From NCBI RefSeq assembly GCF_019748715.1, contig NZ_JACLBZ010000017.1, positions 1-64,000 of the forward strand: DNA of 64,000 bases. The letters run 5' to 3'. Source of the stretch: Sporosarcina aquimarina. Lineage in GTDB: Bacteria > Bacillota > Bacilli > Bacillales_A > Planococcaceae. The translations under genes were made by a program, and so were the position numbers. The notes beneath the pieces are model-generated. The model had not been told where the DNA came from. It did not search any database and saw nothing but the letters and a program-made list of their open reading frames with translations. Each line of letters begins with the position of its first letter. The first letter of the stretch is position 1. Shown here in pieces: positions 26,596 through 35,673 of this stretch.

Positions 26596-27793
26596 TGATA
26601 AGTGGAATGAAGAAAAAATTGAAACTACATTACGCGAAATGCCTACGATTTCAGATCACCGCTCTAAAGAGGATGTACTAGCAAGACTTAAGAAAGATCC
26701 GAGAGTAAACGAAGAACCCCAGCCAAAGAAGAAGCGGATGAAAGCGAAATGGCAGCCGATTCTTGTGGCTGTTGCAGCGATTTTATTGCTCAGTATTTTA
26801 GTGCCGACGTTTCTCAATCCATCGAATCAAGTATCGATGGATAAAGCAGAACCGGTGGATAATGCGGACCCTGCTCCGGCATCACTGGAAGAAAATTCAG
26901 AATCAACCGAGTCAAGTCAAGATATGGCGACATTCTCTAAAGCTTTACCGACGGCCCCTCATTATGCCGTCTATCCGTCTGACGTAGCTAAACAGAAGGC
27001 TTTTCATATAGGTCTGGCGACGAATCAGGCAACGGTTGTACCTGTGACCTTCCTTATATCGAATGAGTTGGTAGAAAGTGATTTAGGAACGATACAGCCG
27101 GATGCTGTTGCACTTTACAATATGTATGCCGGAAAACTAGATGAGGAATCACTCGGCTTCACTGAGTATCACCCGTTTAACGCGGTGATTTCATCGAATG
27201 AAAAACAAGTATGGATGAAATTTGCTGCAGACCATTCGTACGACATGGCGAGCGCTACGCTAGAGATGTTGAATCAAGCCGTTCAAGATACGTTTTACGG
27301 ATTTGATGAAGTCAAATTTCTTCGAGAAGACGGATCGCCTATTGTATTTGATCAGATCGGTGAAGCGAGCAAACCTATTGTGCTGAAAGGCTCTAAATCG
27401 CAACAAGCCTATTATCGATTCACTCAAGAAAATGGGGAAGAGTTGCTTTCTTCGAATTTCGGTAAATCCTTTAAATCGCCACAAGAAGCTTTGTTGAGTA
27501 TGAAGAAAAAGCCGAATGACATTTATTCTAGTGTCGTTCCAGAAGGCGTAGATTTTAAAGTCTCGGAAGACAAGGAAGTGCTCCATGTGGAATTTAGTGA
27601 TGTATTAGATTTGGATAGTATGCAAGTGGAAGAGGCTATGCAATTAATCGAAGGTATTTTATTGACTGCTGCAAGCTTTGATCGACAAGTACAGTTCGAT
27701 CAAATAATGCAAGAGCAATGGCAGGATTTTGATTTTACACAGCCGCTGCCGAAACCAATTGGAGCGAATCCGAAATTCCTTATTCTCAAATAA
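26588..27793 (+). CDS. rsiX: Anti-sigma factor, RsiX-like
   Basis: A 401-residue membrane-bound partner of the ECF factor. A cytoplasmic N-terminus (~1-55) precedes a single span near residues 56-75 (ILVAVAAILLLSILVPTF). A large extracytoplasmic domain follows with a Ser/Glu-rich linker and no recognised enzyme motif. Position and length match RsiX of B. subtilis. No obvious zinc HxxxCxxC motif is visible. A strong terminator follows at once. Confidence 0.85.
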   Translation: MSNDKWNEEKIETTLREMPTISDHRSKEDVLARLKKDPRVNEEPQPKKKRMKAKWQPILVAVAAILLLSILVPTFLNPSNQVSMDKAEPVDNADPAPASLEENSESTESSQDMATFSKALPTAPHYAVYPSDVAKQKAFHIGLATNQATVVPVTFLISNELVESDLGTIQPDAVALYNMYAGKLDEESLGFTEYHPFNAVISSNEKQVWMKFAADHSYDMASATLEMLNQAVQDTFYGFDEVKFLREDGSPIVFDQIGEASKPIVLKGSKSQQAYYRFTQENGEELLSSNFGKSFKSPQEALLSMKKKPNDIYSSVVPEGVDFKVSEDKEVLHVEFSDVLDLDSMQVEEAMQLIEGILLTAASFDRQVQFDQIMQEQWQDFDFTQPLPKPIGANPKFLILK

Positions 27794-27795
27794 TT

Positions 27796-27837
27796 CTGTT
27801 TTGTAGACTCAAGTAGTTTACAAAACAGTTTTTTTTA
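27796..27837 (+). terminator. Terminator after rsiX
   Basis: CTGTTTTGTA (27796-27805) pairs with TACAAAACAG (27819-27828), followed by eight Ts. Confidence 0.9.
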
Positions 27838-27868
27838 GTTACAATAGGAATATAACATAATATTGATT

Positions 27869-27999
27869 CATCTTCGGGGCAGGGTGTAATTCCCGACCGG
27901 CGGAAATAAAATAGTCTTCTATTTTTAGCCCGCGAGCTTAACAGCTGATTCTGGTGAGATTCCGGAGCCGACAGTATAGTCTGGATGGGAGAAGGTGAA
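27869..27999 (+). ncRNA. FMN riboswitch (RFN element) of ribU
   Basis: The conserved blocks of the FMN aptamer are present in order: TCTTCGGGGCAGGGTG at the 5' end, CCCGACCGGCGG, AGCCCGCGAGC, GATTCTGGTGAGATTCCGGAG and the closing GGATGGGAGAAGG. A separate terminator hairpin lies ~95 nt downstream, before the riboflavin transporter gene. FMN binding is therefore expected to switch transcription off when flavin is plentiful. Confidence 0.95.
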
Positions 28000-28094
28000 G
28001 GTGCAGCCATCTTTTTGTGTACGCAAAATGATGCTTGTTTAAACTCGGATAAATCCTTGAAAATTTATCTGTTATTAACAGTGCATTTAACTCT

Positions 28095-28123
28095 CCCTAA
28101 AGCGATTTGCTTTAGGGATTTTT
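28095..28123 (+). terminator. Riboswitch-controlled terminator before ribU
   Basis: CCCTAAAGC (28095-28103) and GCTTTAGGG (28109-28117) flank a short loop, followed by ATTTTT. It lies between the FMN aptamer and ribU and is the likely expression platform. The remaining leader shows no gene. Confidence 0.85.
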
Positions 28124-28188
28124 AGCGAAGCAGCAGATGAGCAAGCCTTTCCTCTTTTGAAGTGAATCGCAAAAGGAGAGAGGAACAA

Positions 28189-28770
28189 ATGAAAAACATG
28201 AAGTTACGCAAGTTAATTTTGATTGCTGTTTTAGGAAGTATATCCACCGTTTTAATGCAGTTTAACTTTCCATTGCCTGCATTGCCTGGATTTCTGAAGT
28301 TTGATTTCAGTGAAGTTCCAGCTGTCGTCGCAATCATGACAATGGGACCAGTTGCAGGGATCGGTGTGGAATTATTGAAGAATATCATGTATTGGTTTTT
28401 ATCCGGTAGTCCAACGGGTGTTCCTGTAGGTGAAATTGCAAACTTTGCAACAGGTGTCATGTTCATCATGCCGATTTATTGGATCTACATGAAATATCGT
28501 TCGACAAAAGGGCTGGCGGCAGGTTTGATCGCAGGTACAACAGCAATGGCGATTGGTATGAGTGTCTTGAATTACTTTGTGTTTTTCCCGATGTACACTT
28601 ATTTCCTTGGTATGCCAGCTGTAACAGGTGATGCACTTTATAAAATGGTCATTTTAGGGATCTTGCCATTCAACCTCATTAAAGGTGTCATATTATTGGC
28701 GATTTCGTTGATGTTATATAGAAGTATGGAGAAGTGGATTCTCCAGCAACAGAAGAAGTTATTAGTTTAA
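28189..28770 (+). CDS. ribU: Riboflavin transporter RibU (ECF S component)
   Basis: A 193-residue membrane protein with about six spans, the substrate-binding subunit of an energy-coupling-factor transporter for riboflavin. The family motifs KFDFSEVPAVVA and GPVAGIGVELLKN are intact. ATG at 28189 was chosen for the AGGAGAGAGG site; the frame extends nine codons upstream without one. Control by the FMN riboswitch directly supports the substrate. The energising EcfA/A'/T components are not in this window. Confidence 0.95.
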   Translation: MKNMKLRKLILIAVLGSISTVLMQFNFPLPALPGFLKFDFSEVPAVVAIMTMGPVAGIGVELLKNIMYWFLSGSPTGVPVGEIANFATGVMFIMPIYWIYMKYRSTKGLAAGLIAGTTAMAIGMSVLNYFVFFPMYTYFLGMPAVTGDALYKMVILGILPFNLIKGVILLAISLMLYRSMEKWILQQQKKLLV

Positions 28771-28773
28771 TTA

Positions 28774-28820
28774 AACAAACGGCAGTTTCTTTTTAAAAAG
28801 GGGCTGCTGTTTTATTTTTT
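28774..28820 (+). terminator. Terminator after ribU
   Basis: AACGGCAG and CTGCTGTT pair across an A/T-rich loop, followed by TTATTTTTT. The next ~200 nt, to the MFS gene, are A/T-rich and show nothing recognisable. Confidence 0.6.
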
Positions 28821-29028
28821 GATTTGGTGCTCGTAACATGGTAAACAATGTTGGATTACAAAGTTTAGTTGTTATACCAATAGGTTTTAAATTGTCTAAC
28901 CAAAAAACGATAAACCTTAATCCCCCGAGGTTTATCTCTAAAGGTAAAGGAGCCAAGGGTATATGAACAGTCCAATTTAAGAATCCCAAGCTTTCTAAGT
29001 TAATTAATTTTAATTGGGGGATATACAA

Positions 29029-30228
29029 TTGAATAAAAACTTCATTTTACTCATAACAGGGCAGTCACTTGCAAGTATTGGTGATGTTCTGTATATGGTT
29101 GGCATTATAAGCACGATTTTTGCGTTAACAGGATCTGCAACGGCTGCGTCCTTTGTGCCTTTTACAATTACGTCCTCGATGTTTTTATCGAGTCTTTTGA
29201 CACCTCTAGTAATAGATAAAGTTAATTTGAAGTGGTTACTGACTGGATCACAATTGGGAAAAACAGGCCTGATCGTAGTACTAGGACTATTTTTAAGTGG
29301 GATATCAGGAGCAAATTATTATTTGGTGTTTCTTGTCATCTCTGGCATTGCGTTCCTTGACGGATGTGCTAATCCGATAAAACTAACCATGATACCGCAG
29401 TACGTAGAGCCAGAAAGATTAGTTCGAGCGAACGGTGTAGCTGAAACGATATCCCAATTCATTCAAACGGTGATGTGGTTTGTAGGCAGTTTATTTTTGA
29501 TTTTCATGGATGCACAGCAGTTAATTTGGGTTGTTAGTCTCATGTTTGCACTATCAAGTATCATGATGTATTTATTGGATAATGTAGAACGTCAGAGAGC
29601 GAAACAGGAAAGAAAGCTCGATCGGATTAAAGTTGGTTGGAAAACCTTGTTTGATGTCCCTGTATTACGGAAAATAGCATATATGGAAGTCTTGGAAACC
29701 GTGGCTGCTACAGTTTGGATTGCCGCTATTTTGTATGTGTTTGTCAGTGATGCACTGCACGTAGACGAAAAATGGTGGGGCTTCATCAACGGCTCCTTCT
29801 TTTTAGGGCTAATAATCGGAAGCATCTATTGCATAAAATACTCTTCTCTAGTCGAAAGAAAGCTTGCCAAAATAATTTTCATTGGCTCTTTATCTAGCTT
29901 TTTTATAACTATATTATTTAGTGCAACCAGCAATCCGATGATTGCTTTATTGTTGGCAGTTGGAATTGGTTTATTCGGGCAGTTAAAGAGCATTCCTCAA
30001 CAAACAGTAATTCAAACCAGCGTAGCGAAGGAAAAGTTGTCTACTGTATATACATCTTTGGGGGCGATTTCTACAGGGATATTCGGAATATCCTCTCTTG
30101 GTATGGGTATTCTGGCAGATTTATTTGGGGTCAGGAGTGTTTTTCTTGTTTCGGGACTAATGCTTGCTATCGTCACGTTGATTGTATATAAGAATAAGCA
30201 TTTGTTTGTTCGGAACATAATGGAATAG
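29029..30228 (+). CDS. Major facilitator superfamily permease
   Basis: A 399-residue transporter with about 12 membrane spans, opening with FILLITGQSLASIGDVLYMVGI. This is the layout of MFS_3-type efflux permeases related to macrolide exporters. Loop motifs between spans 6 and 7 are basic (residues ~190-205). The substrate cannot be told from sequence. TTG at 29029 was chosen for its GGGGG site; an earlier TTG lies within that site. It sits in an accessory insert, between ribU and fer, that B. subtilis lacks. Confidence 0.82.
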   Translation: MNKNFILLITGQSLASIGDVLYMVGIISTIFALTGSATAASFVPFTITSSMFLSSLLTPLVIDKVNLKWLLTGSQLGKTGLIVVLGLFLSGISGANYYLVFLVISGIAFLDGCANPIKLTMIPQYVEPERLVRANGVAETISQFIQTVMWFVGSLFLIFMDAQQLIWVVSLMFALSSIMMYLLDNVERQRAKQERKLDRIKVGWKTLFDVPVLRKIAYMEVLETVAATVWIAAILYVFVSDALHVDEKWWGFINGSFFLGLIIGSIYCIKYSSLVERKLAKIIFIGSLSSFFITILFSATSNPMIALLLAVGIGLFGQLKSIPQQTVIQTSVAKEKLSTVYTSLGAISTGIFGISSLGMGILADLFGVRSVFLVSGLMLAIVTLIVYKNKHLFVRNIME

Positions 30229-30237
30229 TATTTTAAC

Positions 30238-30268
30238 ATGTGGGTTTGTTGTTTTACGAACCCACATT
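30238..30268 (+). terminator. Probable terminator after the MFS gene
   Basis: TGTGGGTTTGT and ACGAACCCACA form a strong stem around TGTTTT. Only a short TT follows, so efficiency is uncertain. Confidence 0.5.
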
Positions 30269-30400
30269 CTCACTTAGTTAATTAATTTAATATCTTCTGC
30301 AAAGAGTGCTATAGCTAAATGAAAATTGTGCCATCAGATCATTTATCAACTTACAGATGATAAATTAGTAAGTCACATTATTTTACTAGGAGGAGCTCCC

Positions 30401-30937
30401 ATGAATCTTGGAACTGAATATTTGAAAGTTGTGCAGGAAAGGTTTAGAAGTGTTAAAGATCTTGGAGATAAGACGATAAATCAATTGACAGAAGACGACA
30501 TTCATTGGAAGTTAAACGAAGCTTCCAATAGTGTTGCGGTTATAGCCAAGCATTTAAGCGGAAATATGATATCTCGATGGTCGGACTTTTTAACTTCGGA
30601 TGGAGAAAAAACCTATAGGAATCGTGATCAGGAATTTGTGGATCATGTTTTATCGAAACAAGAATTAATAATAGTTTGGGAAAATGGTTGGAATACTCTA
30701 TTCGGCACATTACAAGATTTAGATGATAAAGATTTAGTAAAGAAGGTAACAATTCGTGGTGAAAGTCATACGGTGCTAGAAGCGATTGAAAGGCAAATGG
30801 CTCACTATGCTTATCATATAGGGCAGATAGTTTATATTGGTAAGCAGTTAAAAGGGGACATTTGGGAATGCCTTAGTATCCCCAAGGGAGCGTCTGAAGA
30901 ATACTTACAGGAAAAGCTGAAAAGGCAAGAGTCATAA
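30401..30937 (+). CDS. DUF1572 family (DinB-like) protein
   Basis: A 178-residue all-helical protein with the DUF1572 pattern: LGTEYLKVVQERFRSVKD at the start, NSVAVIAKHLSGNM with the first His, and MAHYAYHIGQIVYIGKQLKG with two more His. The three histidines are spaced as in DinB-fold metal sites. Several DinB-fold enzymes are bacillithiol-dependent transferases, but activity here is not established. AGGAGGAG precedes the ATG at 30401. Confidence 0.82.
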   Translation: MNLGTEYLKVVQERFRSVKDLGDKTINQLTEDDIHWKLNEASNSVAVIAKHLSGNMISRWSDFLTSDGEKTYRNRDQEFVDHVLSKQELIIVWENGWNTLFGTLQDLDDKDLVKKVTIRGESHTVLEAIERQMAHYAYHIGQIVYIGKQLKGDIWECLSIPKGASEEYLQEKLKRQES

Positions 30938-31020
30938 AGTTCTTGATACTTCACGTCATATCCCGGCCGCAATCCAATGTACTTTAATTGTTTAGAAACA
31001 TATTCTTTTCATAACAATCA

Positions 31021-31056
31021 AAAAACAACACATCCTGCGTTCGGAAGTGTTGTTGT
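31021..31056 (-). terminator. Terminator of fer (minus strand)
   Basis: On the minus strand, AACAACACTTCC pairs with GGATGTGTTGTT, followed by TTTTG. It lies 8 nt beyond the fer stop codon. Confidence 0.75.
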
Positions 31057-31063
31057 TCATGAA

Positions 31064-31342
<279 letters not shown>

Positions 31343-31432
31343 TCACTCAACCTATTTTGCATCTACTCTATTCTAAAGCTGTTTTCATCACTTTTCAACA
31401 ATAAAACTCTATTTCTTCGGGAGGAAGCGTAA

Positions 31433-32467
31433 TTGGTTTTTATTTCAATCTTATTAACGATGTTTCAGCGCCTTCATGGCGAACGATCTGCACAAGGAGT
31501 GTATCATATTCTTCGCGGCAAAAGATCCGGGCAAACATTGCAGGATGTCGAAAACTATCAATTGAAACCATTTTATTCGTTATTTCCAAACCTATCAACC
31601 GATGGTTATCGTCGACAAATTGAACGTTTGATAGCAGAAGGTTTAATACGTATTGAAAATCAAGTCGTTTACGTTACAGATAAAGGCCGCAAGAATATGC
31701 TGCATGCGCCATGGCGTTTCAATGGGTGGGAATACCGTGGCGGAGAAAGGGAATTCGTTAAGCGGCTGGCACTTACTGTACAAACATTATCGTATATTCG
31801 GACCGGGCAGACAATGTTTGCGCCGATACAAAAGGAGTTGCATATACAGCAATTCGTCAAAGAATTCCTTCGCAGACAGACGGTATCGGTGGATGAACTT
31901 GCAAAAAGAGTCCATAAAGAATTGGTACAGATTCTATCTGAAGCGAATCTGACCGATCTGCAACGAACGATTCTTTCATATAGGTTGACTGGTGTGCAAT
32001 TGACGGCTTATACATGGGAGCAAATAGCGGAAGCGCTGAATTCGCCTGTCACAAGTGTTCAAATCTATTTCCTGGAAAGCTTACATATCGTACTAGATTT
32101 CATTGAAGAACATGAGGACATGCCTTTAGTGAAAAGCTTGGCTGTAGGGTGCAGAGTGGAGAACTATTTGACGCAATCTGCAGAACGATCGCGTAAATTG
32201 GTTCAACAAGGGTATTCTATAGAGCAGATTGCTTCGCTGCGCAATCTGAAACTCAGTACAATAGAGGATCATATGGTGGAAATGGCTGCAAATGTAAAAA
32301 CTTTTCCGTATGAAGAATTTGTCACCGCTGAACAGATCCAGAAAGTTTGGCAGCAAATTGACCGGTTGCAGACAAAACGATTGCGTGTATTAAAAGAGCG
32401 GTGTGCGGAACTATCATATTTTCAGCTTCGGTTAATTATCATCCATGGAAAGCGGGTGGACAGTTGA
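31433..32467 (+). CDS. ypbB: Helix-turn-helix protein YpbB
   Basis: A 344-residue protein found upstream of recQ in bacilli. The N-terminal half (GVYHILRGKRSGQTLQDVE, YRRQIERLIAEGLI) resembles the RecQ-associated winged-helix region. The C-terminal part (residues ~245-300) has an HTH_40 domain (GYSIEQIASLRNLKLSTIEDHM). It may act as a partner of the RecQ helicase that lacks an HRDC domain (inference from gene pairing). TTG start with GGGAGG; its stop overlaps the recQ ATG by one nt. Confidence 0.87.
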   Translation: MVFISILLTMFQRLHGERSAQGVYHILRGKRSGQTLQDVENYQLKPFYSLFPNLSTDGYRRQIERLIAEGLIRIENQVVYVTDKGRKNMLHAPWRFNGWEYRGGEREFVKRLALTVQTLSYIRTGQTMFAPIQKELHIQQFVKEFLRRQTVSVDELAKRVHKELVQILSEANLTDLQRTILSYRLTGVQLTAYTWEQIAEALNSPVTSVQIYFLESLHIVLDFIEEHEDMPLVKSLAVGCRVENYLTQSAERSRKLVQQGYSIEQIASLRNLKLSTIEDHMVEMAANVKTFPYEEFVTAEQIQKVWQQIDRLQTKRLRVLKERCAELSYFQLRLIIIHGKRVDS

Positions 32468-33900
32468 TGGACATACAAGACGTTTTACAGCAAAGGTTTG
32501 GCTATGTTGCATTTCGGCCCGGACAGGAAGAAGTGATCCGTCATATTGTAGCTGGCAGGGATGCGGTCGCGATTTTTCCCACCGGGATGGGCAAGTCACT
32601 TTGTTATCAACTTCCTGCCTACGTAATGGATGGCGCAGTAGTCGTAATCTCCCCACTGGTTGCATTAATGGAAGATCAAGTCGCTAATTTACGTAATCAT
32701 AAAGAAAAAAGAATTGTTGCGATAAATTCATTTTTATCGAGACAAGAGAAAGAATTGGCTCTGAATACATTGCATCAGTATAAATTCATTTTTCTGTCAC
32801 CTGAAATGCTTATGCAAACAGCGGTTCAACAATTGATCGAGCAATTGAACGTGGCGTTTTATGTAGTGGATGAAGCACACTGTATATCGGAGTGGGGATT
32901 CGATTTTCGTCCGGATTATTTGCGGATGAAAGAAATTTTCGCAGGATCGAAAAGGGCACCTGTTTTAGCTTTAACCGCGACGGCAAGTGAAAAGGTAATA
33001 GAAGATATCACGTCTTATCTGCAGCTCAATCAACCGCATATCGAACGTCAGCCGATCGATCGGCCTTCTATATCTTATCGTGTATTGCATTTAGAAAATC
33101 AATTGGCGAAAACAGACTGGATCATTGAAAGATTGTCCGTTACGATCGGTCCAGGCATTATCTATGTCGCTTCTAGAAAGCGAGCGGATGAATTGGCGGC
33201 GGTCCTGCAAGAAAAAGGGATCCGGGTGGCGAGTTATCATGGAGGCAAGGAACAAGATGAACGTTCCATCATTCAAGAACAGTTTGTACAAGGTGACCTA
33301 GAGTGGATTTGTGCAACCAATGCGTTTGGGATGGGAATCCATAAAGACGATATCCGTCAAATTATCCACGAGCATTTACCGGCTACTCCATCCGCTTATG
33401 TACAAGAGGTAGGCAGGGCGGGACGCGATGGAGAAAAAGCAGCCGCAACACTTCTTTACAGTGAAAGAGATATACAAAAATTGAAATTCATCGTTTTTGA
33501 AGACTTACCTGACGAACAACAAATCCGTTATTATCATTCATTGATGCAGACGGGGGTAAGTGGATCGCTTGCGACTGAACAATCCGGACTGACAGAAGTG
33601 GCGGCCCGACTGCTGGATTATTATTTCGAGCAGTTTGACGAGGAAAATGTCATTCGTCAAATTCGTCAAATCTTTCAAGTGAAAGAACGACAAATCGCGG
33701 ACATGGAGAGATTTGTGAGAAGTGAAGATTGTTTAAGAGAAAAGCTTCTCAGTTATTTCGGTGAAAAATCTGCTACAACTTTCGATTGTTGTTCACAATG
33801 TCAGAATATCGCCGATGAATGGCTGGTTAGGACGACAGTTGAACAAAAACGTTCGACTAAATTGGATTGGAAAGAAAGACTGCATCAATTACTAGGCTAA
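32467..33900 (+). CDS. recQ: ATP-dependent DNA helicase, RecQ family (short form)
   Basis: A 477-residue 3'-5' helicase of the short RecS/RecQ type. The Walker A site lies in FPTGMGKSLCYQLP, the DEAH box in FYVVDEAHCISEWG with the aromatic-rich loop behind it, and motif VI in QEVGRAGRDG. The C-terminus keeps a zinc-type cysteine set (DCLREK...CCSQC) but no HRDC domain. The start is ATG at 32467, within the ypbB stop (TGATG). The frame runs open upstream inside ypbB without relevance. Confidence 0.93.
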   Translation: MDIQDVLQQRFGYVAFRPGQEEVIRHIVAGRDAVAIFPTGMGKSLCYQLPAYVMDGAVVVISPLVALMEDQVANLRNHKEKRIVAINSFLSRQEKELALNTLHQYKFIFLSPEMLMQTAVQQLIEQLNVAFYVVDEAHCISEWGFDFRPDYLRMKEIFAGSKRAPVLALTATASEKVIEDITSYLQLNQPHIERQPIDRPSISYRVLHLENQLAKTDWIIERLSVTIGPGIIYVASRKRADELAAVLQEKGIRVASYHGGKEQDERSIIQEQFVQGDLEWICATNAFGMGIHKDDIRQIIHEHLPATPSAYVQEVGRAGRDGEKAAATLLYSERDIQKLKFIVFEDLPDEQQIRYYHSLMQTGVSGSLATEQSGLTEVAARLLDYYFEQFDEENVIRQIRQIFQVKERQIADMERFVRSEDCLREKLLSYFGEKSATTFDCCSQCQNIADEWLVRTTVEQKRSTKLDWKERLHQLLG

Positions 33901-34050
33901 GCCTTCTGTCCTTATTTACTTTTCCGACAAAATTCGGCATAATGGAAGTATGAATACGTTCGGATGATGTCTATTTCTTGATAGTTTTGAGAAATGAATT
34001 ACATCACATAATTGGAACTGACATTATGAGATGTGAAGGAGAAGTTGCAT

Positions 34051-34758
34051 ATGAAAAAAGATGACTATGAACTGGATTTTGAGCAAAATCGTAAAGAGAT
34101 TACTATAGAAAAAGAGTCTGATAAACTACCTTCTCGTTCAGAAATTCATAGAAAGAAAAAGAAGGAGAATCAGAATCGGACGAAGTTAATTAATATTCTT
34201 CTTGCTATATTTACGTTAATACCGATTGTGATTTTAGTATACGTTTTATCCGATTTATATTCGCCTGCCGTCCCGAACCAAGTGCCGGTCGAAAAATCGA
34301 AGGTTTCAGTCAGCAATAATTCCGTTGCAGATGGCAATTTGACCGGAGTTGCTAAGGGAAATAAAGAGCAACCGGCAGAAACAAAAAAACCAAATGCGGA
34401 TGCTGCTAAAAAGCCTGCAGTCGAAGTAAAGCCTGAAAAGCCGGTGGAGAAACATAAGCAGCCAGCCAAGCAACCGGAGCCGAAACCAGAAGCAAAACCA
34501 AAACCAAAACCAAAACCTGAAGCAAAGCCAAAACCAGTGGAAAAGCCAGCACCCAAGCCGGTGGAGAAGCCTGTGGAAAAACCGGCGCAAAATAAACCTG
34601 CTACGGGTGTTAGACATCATGTCGTCAAACCGAACGAGACGCTGTACCGTATTTCTGTCAATTATTATGGAAGTGGCGCTCATGTTCAGAAGATTCAACA
34701 GGCGAACGGCTTATCGTCCAATAATATAAGTGTGGGGCAGACACTTGTGTTGCCTTAG
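34051..34758 (+). CDS. LysM-domain membrane protein (YpbE-like)
   Basis: A 235-residue protein. A charged cytoplasmic N-terminus (~1-45) precedes one membrane span (~50-70, [20 protein letters not shown]). A Lys/Pro/Glu/Ala-rich linker (~105-185, with repeated [12 protein letters not shown] units) leads to a C-terminal LysM domain (~190-235, [19 protein letters not shown]). LysM binds peptidoglycan, so the protein probably spans membrane and wall. ATG at 34051 has AAGGAGAAG upstream. It follows recQ as ypbE does in B. subtilis. Confidence 0.83.
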   Translation: MKKDDYELDFEQNRKEITIEKESDKLPSRSEIHRKKKKENQNRTKLINILLAIFTLIPIVILVYVLSDLYSPAVPNQVPVEKSKVSVSNNSVADGNLTGVAKGNKEQPAETKKPNADAAKKPAVEVKPEKPVEKHKQPAKQPEPKPEAKPKPKPKPEAKPKPVEKPAPKPVEKPVEKPAQNKPATGVRHHVVKPNETLYRISVNYYGSGAHVQKIQQANGLSSNNISVGQTLVLP

Positions 34759-34838
34759 GTTACGTACAATTGAGCAACATTTTATGACTTTTATCTAAAA
34801 ATTGATATGATAATGATGGTTTTTTTACTAATATTTTA

Positions 34839-34866
34839 AAAGCAAAGTGGATGCTTTGCTTTTTTC
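34839..34866 (+). terminator. Terminator after the LysM gene
   Basis: AGCAAAG (34841-34847) pairs with CTTTGCT (34854-34860), followed by TTTTTC. It lies 16 nt before the phosphoesterase start. Confidence 0.75.
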
Positions 34867-34881
34867 TATGGGAGCTGTGTG

Positions 34882-35646
34882 ATGAAAAGGTATCAAACGA
34901 CTTTGTTATCCGTCTTAATGTCTGGCGCTGGCCTGCTGGCATATATGTTTTCACTCGCACATCGGAACAGAGTGTTGACGCACACAGTTGCTTTAGAAGG
35001 CGCAACTGCCAAGAAGTTGACGGTTTTTTTTATTTCTGATATTCATAGGCGCCGGCTTTCAAACGGGCTGATAAATAAACTTCGTACTTTTCCTGTTGAC
35101 GCAGTCATTGTAGGGGGAGATGTGGCTGAAAAAGGAGTGCCGCTTTCTCGTATAAAACGAAATTTTCAACTGTTGGCCACGGTTGGTCCTCTTTATTATA
35201 TTTTCGGAAACAATGACCAAGAGGTGGGAACAGAGGAGCTCTTGAAAATCATTGAAGAGTCAGGCGGAGTGACGCTTGTCGATCAAACGATACGTATTCC
35301 AGGGCATCCGACATGGGGACTATGCGGATTGGAAGACCCTTCAAATGGTACAGTTGATGTCGATCAGGCAGTTGCCTCGACAATTGGTTTTAAACATCTC
35401 ATTTTAGCAGCCCACAATCCTTCTCTATTTCGTAAGATTGAAGGGCGTATGAAGCCGGATCTCATGTTGGCTGGTCATACGCATGGGGGACAAATCCGTT
35501 TAGGTAAATGGGGATTGCAAGATTTAGGTGTTTTTCAAAAAACAACAAATGGTGCCAAGTTGATTAGTAATGGTTTTGGCACTACGATGGTGCCATTACG
35601 GCTTGGTGCAAAACCTGAATGTCATGTAGTGGAAATATATTACTGA
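34882..35646 (+). CDS. Metallophosphoesterase, YpbG/YaeI type
   Basis: A 254-residue calcineurin-like phosphoesterase with an N-terminal membrane anchor (residues ~8-25). The metal motifs are FFISDIHR, VIVGGDVAEKG, IFGNND, AAHNP and AGHTHGGQIRLG, in family order. The substrate is unknown; related YaeI-type enzymes have phosphodiesterase activity. Start at ATG 34882 with GGAG 7 nt upstream; a GTG one codon earlier is the alternative. Confidence 0.87.
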   Translation: MKRYQTTLLSVLMSGAGLLAYMFSLAHRNRVLTHTVALEGATAKKLTVFFISDIHRRRLSNGLINKLRTFPVDAVIVGGDVAEKGVPLSRIKRNFQLLATVGPLYYIFGNNDQEVGTEELLKIIEESGGVTLVDQTIRIPGHPTWGLCGLEDPSNGTVDVDQAVASTIGFKHLILAAHNPSLFRKIEGRMKPDLMLAGHTHGGQIRLGKWGLQDLGVFQKTTNGAKLISNGFGTTMVPLRLGAKPECHVVEIYY

Positions 35647-35673
35647 GCAGATGGGGTAAGGAGAGTAGATTTC

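Noticed and set aside
34170..34556. Antisense Gly/Phe-rich frame in the LysM gene
   Set aside because: Low-complexity artefact of the Lys-Pro repeat read backwards.
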